From the NCBI GenBank assembly GCA_029907345.1, contig JARYMB010000001.1:1-64000 (forward strand): 64,000 nucleotides of DNA, given 5' to 3'. This DNA comes from Methanolinea sp. (lineage in GTDB: Archaea > Halobacteriota > Methanomicrobia > Methanomicrobiales > Methanospirillaceae). How positions within the stretch are numbered: the stretch's first letter is position 1; each line of letters opens with the position of its first letter. Below, in pieces: positions 27,067 through 35,146 of this stretch. The position numbers and the translations under genes are program-made. A model generated the notes under the pieces. That model had not been told where the DNA came from, ran no database searches, and worked only from the letters and a program-made list of their open reading frames with translations.

Positions 27067-30000
27067 TCACACGGACAGCGAGAGGTCGCGCAGCCTCTGG
27101 GAGACGAAATCGACCAGTTCCTTCGATTCGTTCCGGGCGAATTTCAGGAACCCCTCGTACGCCGCAATGGCTTCCTCTGTCATTGAAAGTTTCTCGTACG
27201 CGAGTGCTTTGTTCAGGAACGCCCTTGCATAACCAGGTTTTACCCCGAGCGCCCGGTCAAATTCCCGAATCGCTTCCCTGCACATGTTCCTGTTGTAATA
27301 GATATTGCCCATGTTGTAGTACGCCTCGGCAAGGTCCGGACGGAGCCCGACAGCTTTAGAAAAGTCCGCAATGGCCTCATCGAAGAACCCCTTCCTTCCA
27401 TACTCGATCCCCCTGTTGTAATACGCCGTCGGGTTGTCGGGGTTGATCTCGATTGCACGCGAGAAGTCCGAGACGGCCTCGTTGTACATGCCGAGGGCCG
27501 CGTGGGCATTCCCACGGTTATTGTATGCTTTTTCGTTGACAGGGGAGATCTGTATGGCCCTCGAGTAATCGGCGATCGCTTCCTCGTACCTCTCGACCCT
27601 CTGGTAGGCAACACCACGGTTGTAATAAGCCTCGGCAAGGTCAGGGTTAATGGCTATTGCCCGTGAGAAATCTTCCATTGCCCTTTCTATCAACCCCTTC
27701 TTGCCGTACTCGATCCCCCTGTTGTAATACGCCGTGGGGTTGTCGGGGTTGATCTCAATTGCACGCGAGAAGTCCTCTATAGCCTCGTCGGGCATGCCGA
27801 GGGCCGCATGGGCATTCCCACGGTTATTGTAGGCCTTCTCGTTATCTGGGCTCAGTTCGAGAGTCCTGTTGTAATCCGATACCGCTTCCTCAAGCATGCC
27901 CTTCTTGTGGTAGGCAACGCCCCTGTTGTAGTAGGCCTCGGCAAGGTCAGGCCGGAGCATCACTGCTTTCCCAAGATCCATGATGGCCTCGTCGAGCATG
28001 CCCCTCTCCCCGTACTCGATCCCCCTGTTATAGAAAGCAACCGCGTTACCGGGGTTGATCTCGATAACCCGGGAAAAGTCGGCGATTGCCTCGGATGATT
28101 GCCCTCTTCCTGCCAGAAGGTTGCCGCGGTTGATATACGCCTTTTCGTTTCCGGGATCAATCCCGATGACCTTCGAGTAATCGGCAAGCGCCTCGTCGAC
28201 CATTCCAAGCCGCTCGTAGAGCAGGCCGCGTGCAAGGAGGATGCTCACGTCACCCGGAGCCTGTTCGAGTGCCCGGGAAAGGTCTTCGACGGCATCCTCG
28301 TACCGCCCCACCCGGCTGTACTCGGTCGCCCTCGCGGTGAGCGCTTCCACAGAGTGGCTGTTGAGCCGGATTGCATTGGAATAGTCCTCTATTGCCTTTT
28401 CCGCCTGGCCGCACCTGCTTCTCTCCTGCCCCCTGCAGATGTATGCATCGAAGAGCCGGGGGTCGATCTCCAGAGCACGGGAATAATCAGCGATGGCCTC
28501 GGACGAATTTCCCAGTTCGGAATTCTGGCGGCCACGGAAGAGGTATGCCTGTGCATCCGTCGGGCGTAACCCGATGACACGGGAGATGTCGCTTGCAGCC
28601 TCCTCCAGGCGACCCAGTTTCTGCAGTATCCGGGCTCTCTGGAAGTAAGCATCCGCGTTGGATGGATCCAGGTCGATTGCCTTGGCAAAATCGGCAAGGG
28701 CCTCCTGCATCTTCCCGGAACGGGACAGCTCGATACCTCTCCGGACGTACAATCCGGCACTGTTGGGCTCGAGGGCAATTGCCGCTGTCAGGTCCTCTGT
28801 TGCACGCTCCGACAGGCCTTTTTGGGAATACTGTCCGGCACGTGCGACGAGGGCCTCGTAAAACTGGCTTCGCATCTCCAGTGCCCGCGAAAAGTCCCTG
28901 ACAGCCATGTCGGAGAGGCCTATCTTTGCAAATTCGCATCCCCTGTGGTAGAGCGCATCCGGGTATGCAGGCCGGATCTCGAGTGCCTTTGTAAACTCCG
29001 AAATGGCCCTGTCGGAGAGGCTGGCTTTCTGGTACTCGATACCCCGGGCATAACACGCCTCGGCAAACTTGGGGTTGATCTTCAGGGCATTGGTATAGTC
29101 AGCGATCGCGTCGTCGACCATTCCGAGCCGGTCATACTCGTTGCCCCTGTTGAAATATGCCTCGATGTAACCGGGATCGATATCGATGGAGCGTGTAAAA
29201 TCCTCGATTGCCTTTTCGGACTGCCCGAGCCTTGAGTACTCGACGCCCCTCCGGTTATAGAGTTCGGGATCATCGGGAGACCTGTTTATCTCCTCGGTCA
29301 GCTGGCGGATTGCAGGATCTTCCACCATTTCTTCCACCGGGGGGACGGCGGTTTCTCCTGTTTCATCCCCTCCGAGGGCACCCTGAACGGGTGTTATCCC
29401 TGCCGCCATCCCGGAAAGTGAGGCTTCCGGTTGCACAGGAACTGTCTCCGGCGGTGCCTCCTCTGATATTATCTCGAGTGCCCGAGAAAACTCTGCTATT
29501 GCTTCGTCAAACCTGCCCATGCGGTTGAAGAGCACACCCCTGTTGTTATAGGCCTCCACGAAAGACGGGTTGATCTCTATAGCCTTTGCATAATGGTCAA
29601 GGGCGGTCTCCACGAGGCCGAGACGGCTGTATTCGACCCCGAGATTGTTGTGGGCCTCTGCATAGGCGGGATCCTTCTCGAGGCACTGGAGGTAATCCGC
29701 TATCGCGGCCTCGGACTGCCCGAGCTTGCCGTATGCCAGCCCGCGGTTGTAGAGGATATCGGCTTTTCCCGGAGTGATCTCGAGGGCCCTCGTGTAATCA
29801 GCGATTGCATCCTCGAGGTGGCCCAGGCGGGAAAATTCAATCCCGCGGTTGAAGAGGGCCTCGGAGAACGAGGGATCCAGTTCAAATGCCCGTGTATAGT
29901 CCTCGACAGCCTTCTCGTGCATCCCCCTGCGGGCATAGATAACACCCCTGTTATTGTAGGCCGCCGCGTAGGACGGGTTTAGGGAAATTGCCTTCGAAAA

Positions 30001-30381
30001 GTCAGAGATGGCAGGTTCATATTCCCCGATGCGTGCATATTCAAGGCCCCTGTTGTAATAAGCCTCCACAAAGTCCGTGTCAAGGTTGATCGCACTCGTA
30101 AAGTCGGATATTGCATTTTCCGGCTGGTTCAGGAGGGAATAGGCAACTCCGCGGTTGTAAAAAGCCTCGGAAAAATGGGGGTTTATCCTGATGGCTGCGC
30201 TGTAATCTTCAATTGCTCCCGGGTAGTCATGCTTGCCTGCTTTTGCCACACCCCTGTTATGGTATGCCTCCGCATCGTCAGGATTGATCTCGATGGCCCG
30301 GGTGTAATCGGCGATTGCTTCGTCAAAAAGTCCCTTTTTGTGGTACGCGATACCACGGTTGTAATAGATCTCCCCGTCCAT
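27067..30381 (-). CDS. Giant TPR-repeat protein
   Basis: 1104 aa consisting almost wholly of about 30 tetratricopeptide repeats of 34 residues with the consensus A-Y-x-N-R-G-x-x-Y-x-x-x-G. One interruption of about 70 residues (roughly 310-380) is acidic and Pro/Ala-rich and splits the superhelix into two. There is no signal peptide or membrane helix, so it is a cytoplasmic scaffold for protein-protein contacts. The C-terminal third shows a higher-order 102-residue duplication. Cargo is unknown; the location beside surface genes hints at export or assembly, but this is only context. Confidence 0.9.
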   Translation of the reverse strand: MDGEIYYNRGIAYHKKGLFDEAIADYTRAIEINPDDAEAYHNRGVAKAGKHDYPGAIEDYSAAIRINPHFSEAFYNRGVAYSLLNQPENAISDFTSAINLDTDFVEAYYNRGLEYARIGEYEPAISDFSKAISLNPSYAAAYNNRGVIYARRGMHEKAVEDYTRAFELDPSFSEALFNRGIEFSRLGHLEDAIADYTRALEITPGKADILYNRGLAYGKLGQSEAAIADYLQCLEKDPAYAEAHNNLGVEYSRLGLVETALDHYAKAIEINPSFVEAYNNRGVLFNRMGRFDEAIAEFSRALEIISEEAPPETVPVQPEASLSGMAAGITPVQGALGGDETGETAVPPVEEMVEDPAIRQLTEEINRSPDDPELYNRRGVEYSRLGQSEKAIEDFTRSIDIDPGYIEAYFNRGNEYDRLGMVDDAIADYTNALKINPKFAEACYARGIEYQKASLSDRAISEFTKALEIRPAYPDALYHRGCEFAKIGLSDMAVRDFSRALEMRSQFYEALVARAGQYSQKGLSERATEDLTAAIALEPNSAGLYVRRGIELSRSGKMQEALADFAKAIDLDPSNADAYFQRARILQKLGRLEEAASDISRVIGLRPTDAQAYLFRGRQNSELGNSSEAIADYSRALEIDPRLFDAYICRGQERSRCGQAEKAIEDYSNAIRLNSHSVEALTARATEYSRVGRYEDAVEDLSRALEQAPGDVSILLARGLLYERLGMVDEALADYSKVIGIDPGNEKAYINRGNLLAGRGQSSEAIADFSRVIEINPGNAVAFYNRGIEYGERGMLDEAIMDLGKAVMLRPDLAEAYYNRGVAYHKKGMLEEAVSDYNRTLELSPDNEKAYNNRGNAHAALGMPDEAIEDFSRAIEINPDNPTAYYNRGIEYGKKGLIERAMEDFSRAIAINPDLAEAYYNRGVAYQRVERYEEAIADYSRAIQISPVNEKAYNNRGNAHAALGMYNEAVSDFSRAIEINPDNPTAYYNRGIEYGRKGFFDEAIADFSKAVGLRPDLAEAYYNMGNIYYNRNMCREAIREFDRALGVKPGYARAFLNKALAYEKLSMTEEAIAAYEGFLKFARNESKELVDFVSQRLRDLSLSV
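27280..27891 (-). repeat. 306-bp supra-repeat (three TPR units) in the TPR gene
   Basis: Near-identical blocks recur at a spacing of exactly 306 bp: the segment starting at 27401 matches that at 27707, and that at 27491 matches that at 27797. 306 bp equals three 34-codon TPRs, so a three-TPR block was duplicated in frame and recently enough to keep high DNA identity. The outer limits given are approximate. Confidence 0.8.
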
Positions 30382-30697
30382 CAGCAGAAGTCCCCCGGAT
30401 GGGAATCACTCAGGAACACTTGAGATTTCTACCCCTCATACTGGATGTGTCACCGGGATAATTAATTATATTCCCTCTCTCCATTGATTTTACCCCGGGG
30501 ACGCCCCGGTATCGGTGGATAGAACCATCCAATTCGTAAAAAATATAGAGGGTGGGGACTTACCAATCACAGCAACAATTTCCTTCAGTGGTTGTCCTTT
30601 CCGGATGGTATTCCCCCGGTTGCCTGGATACATGCCGGTTCCTGTCCTGGAGGGGGAACATAATCGAGTTTCCAAGTAAACCAGAGGTGAGAGAGAC
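30382..30697. other. Divergent intergenic region with two candidate promoters
   Basis: The 316-bp gap separates the TPR gene (minus) from a secreted protein gene (plus). ATATAATTAATTAT-like sequence near 30460-30475, read on the minus strand, could serve the TPR gene. AAAAAATATAGA near 30537-30548 could serve the plus gene and would give a leader of more than 100 nt. No open frame here has coding character. Confidence 0.5.
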
Positions 30698-31612
30698 GTG
30701 CAGCGGTCAAGGCCATTTTCGGTCCTAATCCTTGTGATCTGCATGGCAGGACTCATCATCCCTGCCTGGGCAGATATCCAGAGTGTTGTCCTTTATAAAA
30801 CTGACTTTTCAGAGAACCCGGGGTGGATGACGAACAGTCCCTCGCGATATTACTGGGATAGTGACCGGGAGATGTACCATTTCAAAACGGAGGGGGGGAC
30901 AAACGGGTACGCGTACGTGCCCCTCAAGTACGATGACCAGTCCTTTTCCCTCGACTACGACGTGATCGTCCTTGTCTCCAAGCCGGACAGTGCGTTCCGC
31001 TTCGGCCTCACGAGTTCGGAAATGGACTTTTCGAGGGGGACAACGATCCTTTCCGCCCTGGAAAACGGAAAATACGGAAAACTGTTCTCGCTGCGTGTGA
31101 TTGACCAGAACAACCAGTTGCGGGAGATATCCAGTTACTATGCTTCCTACTGCGGCGAGCTGACAGGATGCAACACGGTCGAGTTCCAGGAAAACACCAC
31201 GTACCATGTAACGGTGCGATACAACAAGGAACTCCGCAATGCAGACATCAAGGTCGTCCGGAAGGATACCGGAGAAGTGGTCTTCGGCTACTTTGTACCC
31301 GTGGCAAAGGAACTCCTCTTCATGGACCGTCTGGCAATCACGACCAGGGGGGATTATTTCGCGGGGCCGTACTCCGAGGGCTACATTGACAATGTCGAAC
31401 TCTCGGTACTGACCCCGGTTACCCCGGCACCGACACCTTCCCCGACAACCGTTCCCGTGACCAGTACCCCCACCACGACCCTCCCGACTCCCTCCATGGA
31501 AAGAACGACGAGTCCCACTCCGACGCAGACTGCACCCGTTCCTGCCCTCGTCGCCGTTGTCTCCCTGGCAGCATCAGGAATCGCGGTTTCCCGGAGGCTG
31601 AAAAAGGGATGA
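30698..31612 (+). CDS. Secreted lectin-like surface protein with C-terminal anchor
   Basis: 304 aa. A signal peptide (RSRPFSVLILVICMAGLIIPAWA) is followed by a domain of about 200 residues with the pattern of a concanavalin/LamG-like fold: YKTDFSENPGWMTNSPSRYYWD, then LDYDVIVL, YHVTVRYN and GYIDNVELSVL. A Thr/Pro linker and a C-terminal hydrophobic helix with basic end (ALVAVVSLAASGIAVSRRLKKG) anchor it to the membrane. The start is GTG with a strong GAGGTGA ribosome site at 30684-30690. Glycan binding at the cell surface is inferred. Confidence 0.7.
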   Translation: MQRSRPFSVLILVICMAGLIIPAWADIQSVVLYKTDFSENPGWMTNSPSRYYWDSDREMYHFKTEGGTNGYAYVPLKYDDQSFSLDYDVIVLVSKPDSAFRFGLTSSEMDFSRGTTILSALENGKYGKLFSLRVIDQNNQLREISSYYASYCGELTGCNTVEFQENTTYHVTVRYNKELRNADIKVVRKDTGEVVFGYFVPVAKELLFMDRLAITTRGDYFAGPYSEGYIDNVELSVLTPVTPAPTPSPTTVPVTSTPTTTLPTPSMERTTSPTPTQTAPVPALVAVVSLAASGIAVSRRLKKG

Positions 31613-31671
31613 CTGATCGCGGGGCTCTGCAGGCATCCTTATCTCGTCCCTAGGGGAGGATCACCGGAGAG

Positions 31672-32535
31672 ATGGCAGGCACCACACGTGACGAGCACGT
31701 CATCGAGGCAATCGGGAAGGCCCGCGTCGTGATCCGCAACGGGAAGGTTATAACCGTTGGGGAACCCCTCGTCAGGGAATGCCCCCTTGCACGCCGGTTC
31801 GGAAAACCGGTCCCGGTCATCACTCCCGGGGCAATCGGGGAGAACATGGAGTACAGGATACGGTCTTTCGGGATGTGCACGCCGGACAGGGCGGTCGAGG
31901 CCGACGGAGACTACGTGGGTTTCGGCGCATCGGAGCTCCTCTCCTGCGGGCTCTCCTCCGGTCTCCTCGATTGTGCGGTCATCGCGTGTGACGGCGCGGG
32001 AACTGTCATCGTCACGCGCCCTTCCCTCGTTCAGGGCATCGGCGGAAGGATGTCGGGGCTCGTCTGCACCTCGCCGATTCCACAGGTTATCCGGAGGATC
32101 CAGGAAAAAGGTGGAATCGTGTATGATCCTGCCGCAGCCTCCATCGACCAGGCCGGGGGTGTCCGCATGGCCCGGGAGATGGGCTGTTCCCGTATCGGTG
32201 TCACCGTGGCATCCCCGGGGGACGCCCGGTCGGTACGGCAGGAATATCCCGGTACACTCATCATCGCAGTCCATACGACCGGGGTGACGGAAGAAGAAGC
32301 AGTCATCCTTGCAACCAGTGCAGACATCGTCACGGCATGTGCGTCCCGCCACGTCAGGAACGTGGCCGGCCCGCGGGCATTGCTCCAGGCGGGTGTCTCG
32401 ATCCCTGTCTTTGCGATGACAAGTGCGGGCAAAGACCTCATCCTCGAAAAGGTCCGCCGGACACCTGCACAGGTGGTCATCAGCAATGCTCAGCTCCCGG
32501 CCACGCACGGCGTCGAACCTCACCCACTGATCTGA
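31672..32535 (+). CDS. Methanogenesis marker protein 8
   Basis: 287 aa, full length for the DUF2099/TIGR03275 family, which is found in methanogens. The N-terminus has HVIEAIGKARVVIRNGKVITVGEPL, followed by CPL, a MEYRI...GMCTPDR segment and a central Rossmann-like half (GGVRMAREMGCSRIGVTVASPGDA). The exact biochemical role is not known to me; association with methyl-coenzyme M reductase chemistry is generally suspected from its distribution. A long antisense frame over the same bases is a shadow. Confidence 0.88.
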   Translation: MAGTTRDEHVIEAIGKARVVIRNGKVITVGEPLVRECPLARRFGKPVPVITPGAIGENMEYRIRSFGMCTPDRAVEADGDYVGFGASELLSCGLSSGLLDCAVIACDGAGTVIVTRPSLVQGIGGRMSGLVCTSPIPQVIRRIQEKGGIVYDPAAASIDQAGGVRMAREMGCSRIGVTVASPGDARSVRQEYPGTLIIAVHTTGVTEEEAVILATSADIVTACASRHVRNVAGPRALLQAGVSIPVFAMTSAGKDLILEKVRRTPAQVVISNAQLPATHGVEPHPLI

Positions 32536-32723
32536 TCGTCACCCCCTTCGTCATGTCAAAGGAATCCTCTTCTCCACCCCCCACCTCTTCCATGACCCTC
32601 CCTCATGCCCGCATCATCCTCGCTTGGGCCACCCCCCACCCCCGGCCTGCTTCTCCGCACACGCAAAGGCTTCCTTTCACCCGCATGGTGTCACGGTTGA
32701 TCGCCCCCGCCGAACGGTTTACT

Positions 32724-32777
32724 CATCTTTGCACCATCTTTGCACGTTTGCACATCTTTGCACACGCCGGTGCAAAC
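32724..32777 (+). repeat. Heptamer cluster A: four TTTGCAC and one GTGCAAA
   Basis: TTTGCAC begins at 32728, 32739, 32747 and 32757, with spacings of 11, 8 and 10 bp. GTGCAAA at 32770 forms a palindrome with the last copy (6-bp spacer). Three of the forward copies extend to the 11-mer CATCTTTGCAC (32724, 32735, 32753). Spacing near one helical turn suggests a row of protein-binding sites on one face of the DNA. Confidence 0.85.
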
Positions 32778-32921
32778 GTAAGAACCATCCTGCACGCCCG
32801 GAACAGGGATCGGGGACTTTTCCGGGATTTCCGCGGTTATCTTTGCATCGTTTGCAGGATCGCACGTGCCGGGAAGAACCCTGCCCGGCCCTGCATCCGT
32901 GTCCTGTGCTCCCGGAAAATG

Positions 32922-32932
32922 GTGCAAAGATG
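32922..32932 (-). repeat. Single inverted 11-mer between the heptamer clusters
   Basis: GTGCAAAGATG is the exact reverse complement of the CATCTTTGCAC unit found three times in cluster A. Degenerate copies (TTTGCAT at 32842, TTTGCAG at 32851) lie nearby. Confidence 0.75.
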
Positions 32933-33003
32933 TACATGAAGAAGATCTCTCTCGAGTATAATCTCACCATTTCCCGATCCGGGGAGGATTTCCCGACTTT
33001 CTC

Positions 33004-33044
33004 GTTTGCACTCCCGTTGTGCAAACCGGGTGCAAAGGTGCAAA
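33004..33044 (-). repeat. Heptamer cluster B: one TTTGCAC and three GTGCAAA
   Basis: TTTGCAC at 33005 and GTGCAAA at 33019 form an 8-bp-arm palindrome (GTTTGCAC, 7-bp spacer, GTGCAAAC). Further GTGCAAA copies begin at 33030 and 33038, with spacings of 11 and 8 bp. The arrangement mirrors cluster A: a central palindrome with direct repeats on the outer side. Confidence 0.85.
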
Positions 33045-33271
33045 CATCGTGCCCGGGGCCGGGCCGGGAATCTCCCTGCGGAGAGTTACTCCGTGTCCGG
33101 ATGCCATCGGGGTCCGGGTCCCCCAAATCAGGGGCTGGCCTGGCAGAAGAGGGGTTCCGGGGCAGTTGCATCTGCAGGCGATCCACCTGCTGCTCCGGAA
33201 AGCATGAAAATGATCAGAAAAAAGGGGTTTTCATGGAGAGAAAAAAGTGAAGAGAAAAACATGGTTTTCCA

Positions 33272-33356
33272 TGCGAGGGATGGGATTTGAACCCAAGAAC
33301 TCCTTCGAGACCAGCCCCTCAAGCTGGCGCCTTTGACCTGGCTCGGCAACCCTCGC
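33272..33356 (-). tRNA. tRNA-Leu (anticodon GAG)
   Basis: An 85-nt cloverleaf: acceptor arm GCGAGGG pairs with CCCTCGC, followed by discriminator A. The anticodon stem CCAGC/GCTGG closes the seven-base loop TTGAGGG with anticodon GAG at 33318-33320. A long variable arm (TCTCGAAGGAG region) and the TTCAAAT T-loop fit a class II leucine tRNA reading CUC/CUU. No CCA is encoded and no intron is seen. Confidence 0.95.
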
Positions 33357-33509
33357 GCGTGCCATAATAGATGGATGCGTTTTCGAAATAAGGTTATCCC
33401 TTTCCTGCTTGCCGGGAAGGCACCTGCACCCGGCTCCTGACACCGTTCGGAAGAACAAAGCCCATTATTGTACGGCCTGAAGCATAGGTGAAAGGAAACA
33501 CTCAGTGGT

Positions 33510-33519
33510 GTATATTTAA
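33510..33519 (+). promoter_or_regulatory. TATA box for the ACT-domain regulator
   Basis: GTATATTTAA lies 24-33 bp before the ATG at 33543, the expected distance for a leaderless archaeal transcript. Confidence 0.65.
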
Positions 33520-33542
33520 TCTCTCCCGCGGTACTCATCATT

Positions 33543-34043
33543 ATGTGGTCGGAGATCATCCGGGAATTTTCCGATTCCCCCTCGCAGGCAAAAGTCGTCA
33601 CTTTTCTCCTTGAAAACGGGTTCTCGGTAAACGAAAGGGGCCGGATAAACTGTAACGGACTCGAGATCCCGTCCACGCAGGTGGCAAAAGCAATCCACAC
33701 GGACAGGCGGGTCGTGGACGCGACGGCCCAGCGGATCCTCTCCCTCCCGCTTCACCGGACTGTTTTTTTCCACATGCGGGTGACGCCCGATCTCTCCCGT
33801 GTGGCTGGCCACCTCGGTCTCTCGGTAATGACGATTTATCCCCGGGATGCAACGGAAAAGGGGATCGTCAGCGAAGCCGTGCGTGTCATATCCGAGGCCG
33901 GGCTCTCCATCAGGCAGATATACGTCACGGACCCCCTCCTCTCCGAGGACCCGAAACTCGTGATTATCATTGACGGAGATTTCCCGCCCCGGGTGATCGA
34001 GGGTGTCCGACACCTCCCCCAGGTCAGGAAGATCGTCCTGTAA
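33543..34043 (+). CDS. ACT-domain regulator of amino-acid metabolism (COG2150-like)
   Basis: 166 aa. The N-terminal half has an HTH-like arrangement (SPSQAKVVTFLLENGFSVNERG, then PSTQVAKAIHTDRRVVDATAQRIL, about residues 12-70). The C-terminal half is an ACT ligand-binding fold (IVSEAVRVISEAGLSIRQIYVTDPLL and KLVIIIDGDFP). This pairing is that of the archaeal predicted regulators of amino-acid metabolism. The effector amino acid is unknown. It has its own promoter directly upstream and is convergent with the HD gene. Confidence 0.82.
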   Translation: MWSEIIREFSDSPSQAKVVTFLLENGFSVNERGRINCNGLEIPSTQVAKAIHTDRRVVDATAQRILSLPLHRTVFFHMRVTPDLSRVAGHLGLSVMTIYPRDATEKGIVSEAVRVISEAGLSIRQIYVTDPLLSEDPKLVIIIDGDFPPRVIEGVRHLPQVRKIVL

Positions 34044-34133
34044 CATTTCGGAAACAATGGAATCACACCCGGTTGCTCCAACCGGGAATGCTACCTTCCC
34101 GGATGGGGTACCCGGGCGCCGGACCCTCCTTTG

Positions 34134-34634
34134 TCATGCACAGTCCCGGATGACCTCCATCTCCAGCCACAGGCGGAAGATGCGTCTTTTCACCTTCCGG
34201 GGGAGGTCATGGGCCCTCATCATCCTTTCTCCGATTCCGATGACACGCGCATCGGAAACGAGGTTGTCGGCATTGGCAACCGCTCTTTCTTCGGGTGTCC
34301 GGGGGATGCAGTCCACGGGCAGGAGACGGAGGAGCGTGCACTCGTCTGTTGTCAGGCCCGCCCCGATATGACATTCGACGATCCGCACAATCCCGTCCGG
34401 GAGGCCCTGTTCCCGGCAGTACGCCGCACCTTTCTGCGCATGGGACAGGTCATGCGTGATACCCCTGCCGATGTCATGGAGCATTGCGCCTGCAACAAGG
34501 AGATCCCGGTCCATGATACCGGGTACAAAAAAACCGAGGGCAAGGTCACAGACCGTGTCGCAGTGCCGGATAACTCTCCGGCTGCAACCGGCCCTCTCCA
34601 GGAGCTCCCTCCACGTGTCGCGCCGGTCAGGCAT
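34134..34634 (-). CDS. HD-domain phosphohydrolase (TIGR00295-like)
   Basis: 166 aa. HD-fold metal ligands are visible: H24 (VIRHCDTVCDLAL), H53-D54 (AMLHDIGRG) and a late Asp in VANADNLVSD. The family occurs widely in archaea; the substrate is unknown. The start overlaps the end of tfe by 8 bp, so it is the last gene of the trm56-tfe operon. Confidence 0.8.
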   Translation of the reverse strand: MPDRRDTWRELLERAGCSRRVIRHCDTVCDLALGFFVPGIMDRDLLVAGAMLHDIGRGITHDLSHAQKGAAYCREQGLPDGIVRIVECHIGAGLTTDECTLLRLLPVDCIPRTPEERAVANADNLVSDARVIGIGERMMRAHDLPRKVKRRIFRLWLEMEVIRDCA

Positions 34635-35139
34635 TGCACAGTGATTCTCTGATGGCCTGGATCCTCTTTTTCAGGGCCCGGAGGAGGATTTCGTTGTCGA
34701 AGTGTTCGAGGGGACTGTCGCAGGCAGGGCACTGGAACTCCGCGTCCATTGCCTTGTCAAATGTCAGTATATCGCCGCAGGATTTGCAGATATAGAAATC
34801 GTTCTCTTCCTCGAACCGCGCACGTGCCTCGAGTTTTTCGAGGATTTGTGCCATATCTTCCGCGATCACCTCGTAAATCCTGTCAATCCGCAGCTGCCAG
34901 AGGTAGGTGAGCCAGCCGGTCTCGGTGTTCTTTATCCGGCGGTACTCCGCGAGACGTTTCTCGTAAAGCGTGTAAAGTGTATGCCTGACGGAATTGAGGT
35001 TAATCCCGGTCTTTTCTGCAAGATCCTCATCGGAGTACTCCCCGTCGCCGGGAAAGCTCTCGATGAGGGAGATCCCCTCCTCCCCGACCAGACGGTCCAG
35101 GTACGTGCGGATCGCCGGATTTGCGAGAATATCTTCCAT
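34627..35139 (-). CDS. tfe: Transcription factor E (TFIIE alpha homologue)
   Basis: 170 aa. The N-terminal extended winged helix (about 1-95) contains YSDEDLAEKTGINLNSVRHTLYTLYEKRLAEYRRIKN. The C-terminal zinc ribbon has C119-K-S-C and C-P-A-C around 119-140, and a short helix ends the protein. TFE helps RNA polymerase open promoters with TBP and TFB. It is embedded between the ATP-grasp and HD genes with a 7-bp gap and an 8-bp overlap. Confidence 0.95.
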   Translation of the reverse strand: MEDILANPAIRTYLDRLVGEEGISLIESFPGDGEYSDEDLAEKTGINLNSVRHTLYTLYEKRLAEYRRIKNTETGWLTYLWQLRIDRIYEVIAEDMAQILEKLEARARFEEENDFYICKSCGDILTFDKAMDAEFQCPACDSPLEHFDNEILLRALKKRIQAIRESLCNA

Positions 35140-35146
35140 AGGACCT

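Larger units (their letters stand above)
32536..33271. other. 736-bp gene-free region rich in a repeated heptamer
   Basis: No frame here has a credible protein or start. The region holds ten exact copies of TTTGCAC or its complement GTGCAAA in two clusters (annotated separately) and ends at the tRNA-Leu gene. The first 150 bp are pyrimidine-rich. It is the longest gap in the window, which is otherwise densely coded. Confidence 0.75.

Noticed and set aside
30490-30759. Minus-strand 89-codon frame upstream of the secreted protein
   Set aside because: It overlaps the signal-peptide region of the gene at 30698 and has no start signal or domain.
32724-33044. Interpretation of the heptamer clusters as a CRISPR array
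   Set aside because: The repeats are 7-11 bp at 8-14 bp spacing in both orientations; CRISPR repeats are longer, evenly spaced and in one orientation, and no cas gene is nearby.
32337-33250. Two plus-strand frames of about 200 codons in the heptamer region
   Set aside because: They have no start signal, no domain, and their His/Cys/Pro-rich sequence comes from repeated TTTGCAC units. Treated as noncoding.
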